This document shows, piece by piece, positions 17,099-26,160 of a stretch of DNA of 40,279 nucleotides (its first letter is position 1; every line of letters begins with the position of its first letter). The notes beneath the pieces are model-generated. The model searched no databases and was not told the DNA's origin. It was given only the letters and a program-made list of their open reading frames with translations. This stretch comes from Deltaproteobacteria bacterium (lineage in GTDB: Bacteria > Desulfobacterota > Desulfarculia > Adiutricales > Adiutricaceae): assembly GCA_031264185.1 (NCBI GenBank), contig JAISEL010000075.1, positions 1 to 40,279 on the forward strand. Reading direction: 5' to 3'. The position numbers were made by a program, and so were the translations under genes.

Positions 17099-18013
17099 GT
17101 GAATCAGACAACATGTAATATTTTTCGGCATTTTTACCAATATATGTTGTGGCACCGAGTCGTTGCCAACGACATATTCATGACCCGGGAGTGAAGCACT
17201 GACATAATTACAGTTTTGCGAAGGCATCAAAATATTCCAAAAAATCATAAGATATCAAGTCCACCCCCGGTCGGTGAAAACGGTCGGCTAATCAGGTCCA
17301 AGGATTTTTTGCCTGCCCGATGTGATAGTCAGGCAGTTGTAAATTTACAGAAAACGGCCGTTTAAAAGCCAAATAAGATCACCTTGAGGTTCCTGCATAA
17401 CGGGTGTGAATACAAAAATGGAACAAACAGATGAGCAGAGGGATTTTGGTAAGCGTCGGAGACCAATTTCAGCTGACGTGAATTCCGGCTAAAGGAAAAA
17501 TATATTATTCTGGGCACTGGAGCCTGATCGGGTTTGCAGCGCACCCGAAAGACCAACAGCCAACAGTTACCTGATTGTCCAGAAAATAAATTTCCTGATT
17601 ATCGGCGGCAGACCGCTTAATCTCTGCGAAATCTAATGACTCCCCGCCGCAGACATAAATATTAGGCTTATGTAGACGACCAATTCAAGTTAAAGCATAA
17701 CTATTTAACAGGAACCGACTTTTCATTCTAGTTAGCGTTCAGGATGTCAGTAATTTATTGTTGAAATGTTATTTTTAATTTTATTTCTGAATTTATTATA
17801 TTTATTTTTCTGCTTAAAAGATCTTTATTATAGTTATAGGTATTTTGAAATTAATCTTGATTACCCATTATATCCTATATGTTCCAAAGATATCCTATAT
17901 GTTCCAAAGAATTTGGCTTGAGATTCTCCGACATCAAGATGTTATAATAACATTATAGTTCAATTTGATTGAAAAAAGTCAAAAATATATAATTCCAGCC
18001 AGGAGGATAAATT
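17099..18013. other. Gap with possible gene debris
   Basis: No intact gene. On the minus strand around 17360-17700, fragments such as NIYVCGGESLDFAEIKRSAA and RIIYFSFSRNSRQLKLV sit in different frames, as expected of a long-dead gene, but I cannot assign a family. The right end has the 20-bp tandem duplication listed separately and a strong ribosome-binding site for the transposase. Confidence 0.35.
17871..17910 (+). repeat. 20-bp perfect tandem duplication
   Basis: TATCCTATATGTTCCAAAGA occurs twice back to back, about 100 bp upstream of the broken transposase. It may be a recent slippage event or a paired binding site. Confidence 0.85.
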
Positions 18014-19083
18014 ATGGCTGGACAATACATCGTTGACAGGGATGTTGTATCATATTCCCACTCAATATGTGAGGCAAATGATAAGTCAGTTACTCAAGTC
18101 AAGAAAAGCCTCTGCGCCCTGTTGGGTGATGAGGCTAGGTTGGACGTTAACACCATTGCCAAAGTCCTTCAAATTGACAAGAGGACAGTTTTTCGTTACA
18201 GGGCCTATATGGAAGCGTTAGCCAGAAGAATATTGTCCCTAAAAAAAGCGGCTGGGGTGGGCGGCGATATGGACTCATGACCGAAGACGAGGAGGTTTCA
18301 CTTTGGAACCTTGGAATACGATTGCTCTCTCGGGTGAATTAGTAAGCATTAATGGAATTCATGCAGCACATGTGGAAGCTGCAGGCAGAGAGATATCTCT
18401 GTCTGCGACTTATAGGATGCTAAGGCGCCATGGATGGAGAAAAGTAAAACCAGATGCCAGGCATCCAAAAAGCGATCTGGCAGCTCAAGAGGAGTTTAAA
18501 AAAAATTCAAAGATTTTTTGTGGATGCCGTCCTTAATAAAAACGAAAAAGGACTCCCATTCAGGTTGATGTTTCAAGATGAGGCTTGATTTGGGCGGATG
18601 TCCCAACCTAAATCCTGCTGGGCTCCACATCCTGCAAGACCAATGGTTACGTTGGCCTTGGTTCGGGAATTCAGGTACATCTATGCTGCTGTCAGCCCTT
18701 GGGATGGCAGACTCTGTTATTCAATCACTGAAAAGATGAATACAGAGAATATGAATCTCCATTTATCCCAAGTTTCAAAACGGTTTCGAAATTCTTTCAG
18801 CATTATAATTTTCGATGGTGCGCCTTCAAATAGGAGTCATAATTTGATTGTTCCTAAAAATATTGGATTGATCCAGTTTCCTCCTTATAGCCCTGAGTTG
18901 AATCCTGTCGAGCAGATCTGGAGACTATTAAGAGGAAAATATTATGCTAATAGATCATTTAATACTTTAAGTGAAGCAATTTCTCAAGCTGATAAAGGAT
19001 TATGTGAAGTTGCTTCAGACAAAAAAGCTATTTCGAGGCTAACAAATTGGCCTTGTATAAGTGACATCTTGAACGCTTACTAG
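18014..19083 (+). pseudogene. IS630-family transposase, broken
   Basis: An ATG with AGGAGGAT upstream starts a helix-turn-helix N-terminus (DVNTIAKVLQIDKRTVFRYR). The frame then breaks near 18270-18300; LEPWNTIALSGEL, TYRMLRRHGWRKVKPD follow in another frame. A second break comes near 18515, and the restored frame reads FVDAVLNKNEKGLPFRLMF then QDEA. A TGA stands where IS630 proteins have Arg (QDEARFG). The last part holds FDGAPSNRSH and QFPPYSPELNPVEQIWRLL, the typical IS630/Tc1 DDE segment with the second Asp and the final Glu. At least two frameshifts plus one stop make it inactive. Terminal inverted repeats and TA duplications were not found with confidence. Confidence 0.9.
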
Positions 19084-19119
19084 AATCAGCTACGATCAGT
19101 ATTCAATAAATCAAGACCA

Positions 19120-20025
19120 TCAGCCACCGCAGGCTGCAGCCGCCTTTTTAGAGACTCGGACTGGCGGAATCTTGGTGGCGCATGGAACTTTGCTCTGGCA
19201 CAGACCGCAGCCGTAAGTTCCGGTCATGTCCGGCCAATTGGCCTCAATGTAAGGTATGGACGTTTTCAAAAAGTCCGAGCAGAGATGTTTGTTGTGGCCC
19301 TGGGCGGTAACAGCTCCAACCGGACACCTTTTGATGCACAGCCCGCAAGTCCCGGAATTAAAATAAAGGCAGTACTTCTGGTAGTCGTCAACCTCATAGT
19401 CCCTGACCGTGACAGGGAGAGGATGGTTTATAATAATGGACCCCATCCTGTGAGCTTTCCCCACTTTAGTGATCAGACCGTCACAGAGCCCAAAAGTCCC
19501 CAGGCCGGCCGCGAAACCGGCATGACGGTGCGACCACTTTGAGGTCAGCTGAAAGGAGGCACTGGGAAATACCTTCCAGTCCTCCAGATGGTCGGGCACC
19601 AAGGACAAAATCCCCATTAAATCCAGATTTTTCTTTAAATGCAGAGCCAGACCATCGACCACTCTCTGGTGGGAACCCCGGCTTCTGGCCCAGCCTTCCG
19701 ACAGGATCTTAGTGGCCTTATTCTGCTCTTTCATGGTCTTTTCTGTCTGAGGCAGAACAAAAACCATGACCGAAATATGGTCCAAAACCACCGGGGTATT
19801 CGGATACTCGCTATTAAAAGCCTCCAGAGGGGTAAGATAATCCGGATCTACCGACTTCTTAAAAGTCCCCCAAACCGGGTCTGAGCCTTGGGCATAGCCA
19901 AAGATTGGGGCGGCAAAAGCTTTCTCCTGAGCGGCCGGGTTGCCGTTAAAATTACCAGGACTGTCCATAAATTCTTTGGCCAGTTCCTCAAGTTGAACGG
20001 CCAAACTTTCAGGCTCCAGGCCCAT
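19120..20025 (-). CDS. QueG-like 4Fe-4S oxidoreductase
   Basis: 301 residues from ATG 20025, preceded by GGAAGGAGGTTCCC; a TTG at 20052 is less likely. The C-terminal part has a ferredoxin-type cluster CGLCIKRCPVGAVTAQG and a second Cys set ending YGCGLCQSKVPC, the double-cluster pattern of epoxyqueuosine reductase relatives. The N-terminal ~200 residues follow that family's corrinoid-binding region only loosely. It may be a paralogue rather than the true tRNA-modifying enzyme, since CxxCxxxxxC replaces the usual CxxCxxxCP. It stands alone, convergent with the dead transposase. Confidence 0.8.
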   Translation of the reverse strand: MGLEPESLAVQLEELAKEFMDSPGNFNGNPAAQEKAFAAPIFGYAQGSDPVWGTFKKSVDPDYLTPLEAFNSEYPNTPVVLDHISVMVFVLPQTEKTMKEQNKATKILSEGWARSRGSHQRVVDGLALHLKKNLDLMGILSLVPDHLEDWKVFPSASFQLTSKWSHRHAGFAAGLGTFGLCDGLITKVGKAHRMGSIIINHPLPVTVRDYEVDDYQKYCLYFNSGTCGLCIKRCPVGAVTAQGHNKHLCSDFLKTSIPYIEANWPDMTGTYGCGLCQSKVPCATKIPPVRVSKKAAAACGG

Positions 20026-20402
20026 GGGAACCTCCTTCCGTAAACTTGGCAAATGAAATGCTACTGGGTGTCAAAATAATAGCACGGGCCAGTCCTTTAA
20101 GTCAAAACACTCCGGATAAATGGACAAATCCTCAAACAATATATGTTAAATCGATATATTTAATTTTTTTATTATACTTAACAACCTATATACAATTAGT
20201 TAATGCTAATGAAGTTTAAATTACTCATTCCTGAACTGTCTAAAAAAGACTTGAAAAAAAAACCAACAACAATTAAAATCAGGTCTCTGTTTTAAGGCCC
20301 TAGGGTTGTTTTGGACCGAAATTTAAGGTCCGGTTCAATTTTACAGATATACATTTTAAAGGCCATGGTTCTGCTTAATAGACGCACAATGCAATTATTA
20401 TC

Positions 20403-20480
20403 GCCCTCGTAGCTCAGTATGGATAGAGCACAGGATTCCTAATCCTGGTGTCGCGCGTTCGAATCGCGCCGGGGGCACCA
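20403..20480 (+). tRNA. tRNA-Arg (anticodon CCT)
   Basis: A plus-strand cloverleaf begins GCCCTCGTAGCTCAG and ends in encoded CCA. Anticodon stem CAGGA/TCCTG encloses TTCCTAA, giving CCT (codon AGG). The T arm is GCGCGTTCGAATCGCGC. It is followed directly by a terminator. Confidence 0.95.
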
Positions 20481-20488
20481 TAAAATTC

Positions 20489-20528
20489 AAGGGGTTCAGC
20501 GATGCACGCTGAGCCCCTTTGACTTTTT
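20489..20528 (+). terminator. Terminator of tRNA-Arg
   Basis: AAGGGGTTCAGCG (20489-20501) pairs with 20507-20519 around ATGCA with one G-U pair, followed by GACTTTTTG. It lies 8 bp after the tRNA. Confidence 0.88.
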
Positions 20529-21127
20529 GCTCCAAGCACGGCTTCCTTCTTAAATTTTTCCGTATGTACAGCCAAATATGACACAAATACTCCTGAAAAT
20601 TGCCGTCGGCACCGTCGGCGACACTGAAATATTACCCCGGTGGATAATTATGATAAAAGAATTTATCCTTTGTTTATTCAATCTTTAGTATATTCAAAAA
20701 TTATGCAATTTCTATAGTCTATTTGTAGTATGGCTAAAGAATTATTATACCGTGATCATCTATAAATAATAAGGAATATTTGATCTATCGTAATTATTCA
20801 CCGGGTTAATATAAAACGATTGATTCAATAATTTTAACTTTTTTTATCATAAACATTATGATTAAAAAGTTTATTAATTTTATTTTTATATTCATTTTAT
20901 TGACTGAAACGAAACCGTCCGCCAATATAACTGTCCGTGGCAAACTTAAGACAGGCCCTATGGGTTTCTTCCTAAAAAGGCACACCGCAAAAGCCGAAAC
21001 CCAAAGGATCATAAGAGGTTTTTTAATTTGAAGAAACCAAAATGCTGTAATATAATAAAATGAACCTTCATGATCAGCTCAGGCTGTATCAACAGTATCA
21101 TGATGTCTTGGCCTATAGGAAGAGTAG
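20529..21127. other. Gap with no supportable gene
   Basis: AT-rich from about 20640 to 20900. A short minus-strand frame at 20806-21012 has no ribosome-binding site and an Ile/Lys-rich composition typical of AT-rich non-coding DNA. The promoter of the secreted protein at 21128 should be here. Confidence 0.4.
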
Positions 21128-21592
21128 ATGAATCTTTTTCTTGAACTTTTAGCCGTACGGAAAACGGCGGTTTTTTTTATCCTTTCCGTTTTGGCGGCTT
21201 TCTGCCTTCAAGGGCTGAGGCCGGGAGATCTTTTGGCGGCCGGGAAGTTAGAAGCCATCACCCCGGAGATTAAAGCCAAGGAACCGCCTCTGACTCAAAA
21301 AGACATTGATCTTTTTATCAAGTTTTTAAAATCACCCATCAAACTGGATTCTCCCAAGACCGACAATGTTCAGGCCGATCTGGAGTCCCATTTTGAAAAG
21401 TTCGCCTCGGCCAATAAAACTTCCCTTATCCATCTGGCCTATATAACGGAAAAGATTCCTAAGGCTTTAATCTACGCCATGGACTCCGACGCCGAGATCC
21501 ATGATCGCCTAAAGCCAAATACCAACGAATCAAAGATTTTAATGACCAACAAAGACAGGATCATTGAGGCCATTGTCGAAGCCGGCTCTTAA
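21128..21592 (+). CDS. Small secreted protein of unknown function
   Basis: 154 residues; GGAAGAG lies 6 bp before the ATG. Residues about 10-38 form a signal peptide (FFILSVLAAFCLQGLRPG, then LLAAGK). The mature part is a soluble, Lys/Asp-rich and probably helical ~115-residue domain (LTQKDIDLFIKFLKSP, SLIHLAYITEKIPKALIY). I recognise no family. The pattern of a leader followed by a short helical domain is frequent among uncharacterised deltaproteobacterial periplasmic proteins. It stands alone, convergent with the Sel1-repeat gene. Confidence 0.72.
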   Translation: MNLFLELLAVRKTAVFFILSVLAAFCLQGLRPGDLLAAGKLEAITPEIKAKEPPLTQKDIDLFIKFLKSPIKLDSPKTDNVQADLESHFEKFASANKTSLIHLAYITEKIPKALIYAMDSDAEIHDRLKPNTNESKILMTNKDRIIEAIVEAGS

Positions 21593-21852
21593 GATTTTCT
21601 TTTTCCGGCCCGGAGACTACTTCGTCCTTATAATTCCCCAAAAATCATGCCTATCTTTTTGGCCGCCATGGGACAATGGAGGCGAACCAAGCGGCCGTAA
21701 TGGCCGCCCGGGCTTGATCAGGCCGCCATTCAGGTCATGAACTTAACCCTGCGGTCTTTATTTTTAAGGCCCCAGGTTGCAGCATCTGAGACTTAAGCCG
21801 GAGAAATTGCAAGCGGATTCGGATTTTGCCTGAGACAACCCGTAAAGCCAGG

Positions 21853-22875
21853 CTAACCGTTTTTGAGTCTGACCAGAGCATCCTCGGCCGCCGGATAACC
21901 CTGTCCGGCAGACAGCCGGATCCATTTGAGCGCCTGCAACTGATCTTTTTCCACTCCGTCGCCGTTAAAATAACAGAGGCCTAAGAAAAACTGAGCCGCC
22001 GGGTCCCCTTGGTCGGCCGCCTGACGGTAAAGGCTGGCGGCTTTGTCAAGGCTCTTGTCCACCCCTCCCCCGTAATGATACTTAACCCCTAAGTTGACCT
22101 GAGCTCTGGTGTTTCCCTGTTCGGCGGCTCTATGGTACCATCTGGCGGCTTCGGCTTTATTCTGAGCTACTCCCTCCCCTTGATCGTACATAAAACCTAA
22201 ATTAGCCTGAGCCCGGTGATCGCCCTGCTCAGCTGCCAGGTGATACAGTTCAGCGGCCCTGGCTCTGTCCTTTTCAACTTCTTCTCCGTGGTAGTACATA
22301 AAACCTAAATTGGCCTGAGCCCGGTGATCACCCTGTTCGGCAGCCAGCTGATACCATTTTACGGCTTCGGCTTTATTCTGAGGCACCCCGGCCCCCTCTT
22401 CGTGCATATGGCCTAAATAAGTTTGAGCCTGAACCTGTCCCTTTCGGGCCGCCAACTGAAACCATTTGACCGCTTCGTCATCATTTTTGGGCAAACCGTG
22501 TCCGTATTTATAAAGGACACCGATGAGAGTCTGAGCCGGGCTGTAACCCTGCTCCGCAGACCGGTGAAACCAGCTCAGAGCCTCCCGGGTATTTTGAGTT
22601 ACGCCCTGGCCGTTAAAATACATAATGCCCAGATAAAGCTGGGCCTTGGCATAGCCCTGTTCGGCCGAAAGACTGAGCCATTTAAACGCTTCATCAAAAT
22701 CCTGACCTACGACCTGGCCCAGATAATAATGGTTTCCGAGGACAAACTGAGCCCTGAAGTGGCCGCTGCCGATTATTTTTTGACAAATTTCATATGACTT
22801 TTCATAATCAGCCGGGACATCTTCCCCAAAAAAGCACTTTTCGGCCAGGACGGCTTTTTTATCAATGTCATTCAT
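21853..22875 (-). CDS. Sel1-repeat (SLR/TPR-like) protein
   Basis: 340 residues from ATG 22875; the frame's longer TTG start at 22899 is unlikely. The ATG overlaps the upstream stop as ATGAATGA, so it is translationally coupled to the gene at 22868-23218. About eight 36-residue Sel1 units follow with the AxxxLGxxYxxGxGVxxDxxxAxxWxxxAAEQG pattern (for example AQLYLGIMYFNGQGV, AQTYLGHMHEEGAGV). Two units carry identical QGDHRAQANLGFMY segments, and their DNA is nearly identical 108 bp apart, which indicates recent repeat duplication. No signal peptide is present, so a cytoplasmic scaffold or adaptor role is likely. Confidence 0.9.
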   Translation of the reverse strand: MNDIDKKAVLAEKCFFGEDVPADYEKSYEICQKIIGSGHFRAQFVLGNHYYLGQVVGQDFDEAFKWLSLSAEQGYAKAQLYLGIMYFNGQGVTQNTREALSWFHRSAEQGYSPAQTLIGVLYKYGHGLPKNDDEAVKWFQLAARKGQVQAQTYLGHMHEEGAGVPQNKAEAVKWYQLAAEQGDHRAQANLGFMYYHGEEVEKDRARAAELYHLAAEQGDHRAQANLGFMYDQGEGVAQNKAEAARWYHRAAEQGNTRAQVNLGVKYHYGGGVDKSLDKAASLYRQAADQGDPAAQFFLGLCYFNGDGVEKDQLQALKWIRLSAGQGYPAAEDALVRLKNG

Positions 22876-23218
22876 TATCAGCCGGTTCCCAGCCGCCAAA
22901 TGATGAGGCCATCGAAGCAGACGGAGAGTCAGTCAGATCGCCGGCTGCCTGAGTTAATGATTCTTCAGGCTTATTGACAGCCGCCCTCAGCGCATCCATA
23001 TTTACGCCAAAAGAGAAGCCGCCGTCCGTTTGAGAGCTGCGGGAAATCCTCCTGTTAAAAATAATAAACTTGCCGGCCTGCTCCGTAATTTCCGCTCGGA
23101 TAAGCCTGGCCGGATAAGGCATCTCTTGATCGGCCAAAAATAAACCGACAGCCTTAAGTAAAACCCTTGTTCTGGAGCGTAACATTGAGGCCGGATTAAT
23201 ATTTGAATGATCTGCCAT
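22868..23218 (-). CDS. Small protein of unknown function, coupled to Sel1 gene
   Basis: 116 residues from ATG 23218. It is basic in the N-terminal half (MLRSRTRVLLKAVGLFLAD, RLIRAEITEQAGKFIIFNRR) and polar and low-complexity in the second half (SPSASMASSFGGWEP). No family recognised. Reality is supported by the 8-bp overlap with the Sel1-repeat gene and GC-rich codon use like its neighbour. The pair may form a partner-scaffold unit. The ribosome-binding site is weak. Confidence 0.6.
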   Translation of the reverse strand: MADHSNINPASMLRSRTRVLLKAVGLFLADQEMPYPARLIRAEITEQAGKFIIFNRRISRSSQTDGGFSFGVNMDALRAAVNKPEESLTQAAGDLTDSPSASMASSFGGWEPADNE

Positions 23219-23425
23219 AATAAACGCCTGCGCCCAAGATAGAACAAATTACTCTGAGGTGACTTTATGATAAAGGGGCAACCTTTTTTGGTTCAGACGC
23301 CAGGGGAAAGGGAATGGCGCCGAACGCTTTTGACCTGTTTTCCCCGCGACCCGGCTGAAGATATGAGCGGCCGGACAAAAAACGGCCTGGCTTCGGCTGC
23401 GCCGGATCTGACGCAAGCCGGGCCA

Positions 23426-24049
23426 TTAGTCGGAATCCAGCTTGTGATGGTATAAAAAACTCATTTCATCCCGGACATCTCCAGGAAGACGCAGTGTCCT
23501 TTCATTGATTATTTTGAGTTCACCTATGCCATTCGAATTTCCGTCTTCATATTCAATTAAAATCCTGTCATTTTTAACACTGTATGTAAATGATGCTGGT
23601 CCGCTATCGATAGCTTCATATAAAATACCGCTTTTGTTATCTGTGAAAGTGAAGGAGATTTCCAGCTGCGGGTTGAAATAGACGCCTAATTCAATGGCCT
23701 TTGAGGGGTTAACACACTCATCCAGATACAAATAGCTGTCTTCCGGTTGTACATCTCCGGTGAGCCGTAATGTCTTATCATTAACTATTATTAGTTCTTT
23801 CGGCAGACTTTCATATCCCTGAGTGTAGGTAATAAAAAGTCTGTCCTTTTTTACAGTGTAAGTAAACTCAGCCTCTTCTACTCCTCCTCCTTCAAAAAAG
23901 CCATGTTTGCTGTCAGTAAAGCCCAGTCCGCCGTCAAGCCCGGGATTGGAGTAATGCCCAAATTCAAGCGCCATCAAAACCGCAGAGTCAGCGAATAATA
24001 CGGCCAAAAAGACAAAACAAAAACCCAGAAAACGGTAAACAGCACCCAT
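23426..24049 (-). CDS. Secreted protein with two tandem lipocalin-like repeats, unknown function
   Basis: 207 residues from ATG 24049 with AAGGAG 8 bp upstream. Residues 1-27 form a signal peptide (RFLGFCFVFLAVLFADS). The rest is two ~80-residue copies of one unit: LEFGHYSNPGL, FTYTVKKDRLFITY, LIIVNDKTLRLTGDV, SYLY, matched by IELGVYFNPQL, FTYSVKNDRILIEY, LKIINERTLRLPGDV, SFLY. The short repeated beta-strands suggest a small beta-barrel of lipocalin or META-like style, but the family is not identified. It stands alone, followed by a gap containing no clear terminator. Confidence 0.78.
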   Translation of the reverse strand: MGAVYRFLGFCFVFLAVLFADSAVLMALEFGHYSNPGLDGGLGFTDSKHGFFEGGGVEEAEFTYTVKKDRLFITYTQGYESLPKELIIVNDKTLRLTGDVQPEDSYLYLDECVNPSKAIELGVYFNPQLEISFTFTDNKSGILYEAIDSGPASFTYSVKNDRILIEYEDGNSNGIGELKIINERTLRLPGDVRDEMSFLYHHKLDSD

Positions 24050-24109
24050 GTTGCACTCCTTACGGATGATGAATTTACAACAGAGCCTGAAAAACCGGCG
24101 GAAAGTCAA

Positions 24110-24546
24110 GTTTTAAAAAAGCATTCATCTGAATCATGCACCGCCGGCTTCAGCAGTTGCTCTGACTGACTGCAGCTTAACAGCCGCCCCGCCTGGTAAA
24201 AGAAACAGAACTTCAGCCCGAATAATTGGCCTGATGAAAAGTCAGCGTAATTTCGGACAGTCTGCTTTTAACAGTAATCCTGGCTATGCCGTTTTTTCTG
24301 TTATCTGCCTTAAGCGCGTAATAAACACTTGAAAGCTCTGTGATGAGTTATGCCCAATATCCATGAGTTCAGCTACCGTTCCTGCTCCGGATCGCTGTTC
24401 AAAGCGCGGAAAATTTTTCCGCAGTTAGTTTTCTGCTCAAACTGCATTTTTATAAAATCTCTTCCGCCCGGACTGGGCGCGCTCTGAAGGCCGGCCCGGT
24501 CGATTCCCCGCTCAAAACTCATTTTTTGGATTTTTCCCCGCGGCCG
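24110..24546. other. Gap between the secreted repeat protein and metY
   Basis: About 440 bp with no supportable gene. GC content rises toward metY. It presumably contains the promoter for the secreted protein at 24049. Confidence 0.4.
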
Positions 24547-24584
24547 GCGCCGGAAAAGCCGGGGAAACCGGCTCTTTCCGGCGC
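24547..24584 (-). terminator. Strong hairpin 3' of metY
   Basis: Arms 24547-24562 and 24568-24584 (GCGCCGG/CCGGCGC outer, AGCCGG/CCGGCT inner) pair with one bulge around a 5-nt loop, 9 bp past the metY stop. There is no U-run on the minus-strand side, so it may be a stability or Rho-linked 3' structure rather than a canonical intrinsic terminator. Confidence 0.6.
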
Positions 24585-24593
24585 TAAGACTTC

Positions 24594-25886
24594 TTAAACC
24601 AATGTTAAAGCCTCATCTAAGGCCTCAATAATATCGTCTATGTGTTCCAACCCCACGGACAGACGGATTAAATCGGTGTGCAGACCGCCGGCCGCCTGGG
24701 CTTCCTCCGACAGCTGGGAATGGGTGGTGGAGGCTGAGTGGATAATGAGACTTTTCGCGTCCCCGACATTGGCCAGCAAACTGAAAAGCTTAATGTTGTC
24801 CACCAGTTTAACTGCCGCCTCAGCTCCGCCTCTGACCCCGAAGACAACCATGCCGCCGGCTCCGTTGGGCAGATATTTCAGAGCCAGTCCGTGAGAGGGA
24901 TCGCCGGGCAGACCGGGATAACGAACCCACTCGACTTTAGGATGGGCTTTCAGATACTCGGCCACTTTCATAGCGTTTTCGCAGTGGCGGATCATCCGAA
25001 GAGGCAGGCTTTCCACACCCTGCAAAAACAGCCAGGCCGCATCCGGAGCCAAAGTCGGCCCCTGGTTTCTCAGACCCACTGTCCTCAGCCTTAAGGCAAA
25101 GGCTATGGAGCTTAAATCCCCTAAATCATGTCCGAACTTTAAGCCATGATATCCCTTATCCGGTTCATTGTACAGAGTAAACTTAGGGTCTTTCCAGTTG
25201 AAACATCCGGCGTCAACAATGGCTCCGCCGATACCGGTTCCGTGGCCGCCGATCCATTTGGAAAGAGAGTGGATGACCACATCGGCGCCGTACTCTACAG
25301 GCCGGAGCAAGACTGGAGTGGTGAAAGTCGAATCCACCAATAAAGGCAGATTGAATTCCCGGGCAATGGCCCGGTAGCCGTCTAAATCGGCCACATCCAA
25401 AACGGGATTACCTATGGTCTCCACAAAAACAGCCCGGGTCCGATCATTTATATTGGCGCGGACCGCTTTAAAGTCATTTACGGGAGTAAAGCGGGCAGTT
25501 ATATTGTTCTGCTGAGGCAGAATAGCCTCAAACATTGTATAAGTTCCGCCGTAGAGATTGACCGCCGAGACCAGTTCGTCACCATGCTGCAGAATGTTGG
25601 TGATGGTGAAGTAGGTGGCCGCCGTACCGCTGGACAGGGTCAGACCGGCTGCCCCGCCGTCCAAAGCCGCCAGGCGCTGTTCCAAGACATCGTTGGTGGG
25701 ATTCATCAGCCGGGCGTAAATGTTGCCCAGCTCCTTGAGAGCAAAGAGATTGGCACCGTGGGCGCTGTTTTTGAACTGGTAAGCCGTGGTACGGTAGACC
25801 GGAACAGCCCTAGCCAGTGTAGTGGGGTCCGGGACCTGTCCGGCGTGGAGGGCCAGAGTTTCCAGACGGTATTTTTGGTGGGACAT
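24594..25886 (-). CDS. metY: O-acetylhomoserine sulfhydrylase
   Basis: 430 residues, the usual length for the family. It is a PLP enzyme that makes homocysteine from O-acetylhomoserine and sulfide, the direct sulfhydrylation route to methionine. The start LETLALHAGQVPDPTT, the YARLMNPTNDVLEQRLAALDGG block, SSGTAATYFTI and the PLP-lysine segment VIHSLSKWIGGHG (Lys210) are all typical. The C-terminal SASTTHSQLSEE motif is also present. It is the middle of a minus-strand stretch but is isolated from tetR by a bidirectional terminator. No SAM riboswitch fits in the ~75 bp between that terminator and the ATG. Cystathionine gamma-synthase relatives are excluded by the long 430-residue form. Confidence 0.93.
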   Translation of the reverse strand: MSHQKYRLETLALHAGQVPDPTTLARAVPVYRTTAYQFKNSAHGANLFALKELGNIYARLMNPTNDVLEQRLAALDGGAAGLTLSSGTAATYFTITNILQHGDELVSAVNLYGGTYTMFEAILPQQNNITARFTPVNDFKAVRANINDRTRAVFVETIGNPVLDVADLDGYRAIAREFNLPLLVDSTFTTPVLLRPVEYGADVVIHSLSKWIGGHGTGIGGAIVDAGCFNWKDPKFTLYNEPDKGYHGLKFGHDLGDLSSIAFALRLRTVGLRNQGPTLAPDAAWLFLQGVESLPLRMIRHCENAMKVAEYLKAHPKVEWVRYPGLPGDPSHGLALKYLPNGAGGMVVFGVRGGAEAAVKLVDNIKLFSLLANVGDAKSLIIHSASTTHSQLSEEAQAAGGLHTDLIRLSVGLEHIDDIIEALDEALTLV

Positions 25887-25965
25887 AAAAACTCCTTATT
25901 AAAATCTAACGAAGCGGATAAAAAGTCTAAGTTTAAGCTATGATTATGCCCATATTACACAAAAA

Positions 25966-26009
25966 AAGGTTGAAGATCTATCATTTTGATCTTCAACCTT
26001 CATTTTTTT
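25966..26009. terminator. Bidirectional terminator between tetR and metY
   Basis: AAGGTTGAAGATC (25966-25978) pairs perfectly with 25988-26000 around a 9-nt loop. On the plus strand it is followed by CATTTTTTT; on the minus strand the A-run at 25961-25967 becomes a U-run. It would stop tetR transcription ~150 bp after the tetR stop. Confidence 0.9.
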
Positions 26010-26160
26010 GATCGGTTAAAAAAGCCGGAAAAAACAATAACTTAAGCAGAGAAAGCGATATGGTCCTTATTTTAATCAAACGGAGGGGCTGGGCCAATGA
26101 CTATCCCCACTGGCCAAAAAAGTCAGGCGGCCAAAATGACGTTAAAATCCGGCTTTTTTC

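Noticed and set aside
17362-17556. 64-residue minus-strand frame
   Set aside because: Neighbouring pieces in other frames suggest debris, but no family could be named.
20398-20586. Frame antisense to tRNA-Arg ending VPPARFERATPGLG
   Set aside because: A well-known spurious translation of a tRNA gene and its terminator.
23267-23455. 62-residue plus-strand frame with a GAGGTGA site
   Set aside because: It runs into the secreted repeat gene antisense and has no family; the ribosome-binding site alone is not enough.
25887-25965. Possible SAM riboswitch before metY
   Set aside because: Only ~75 nt separate the terminator and the ATG, too short, and no conserved core was seen.
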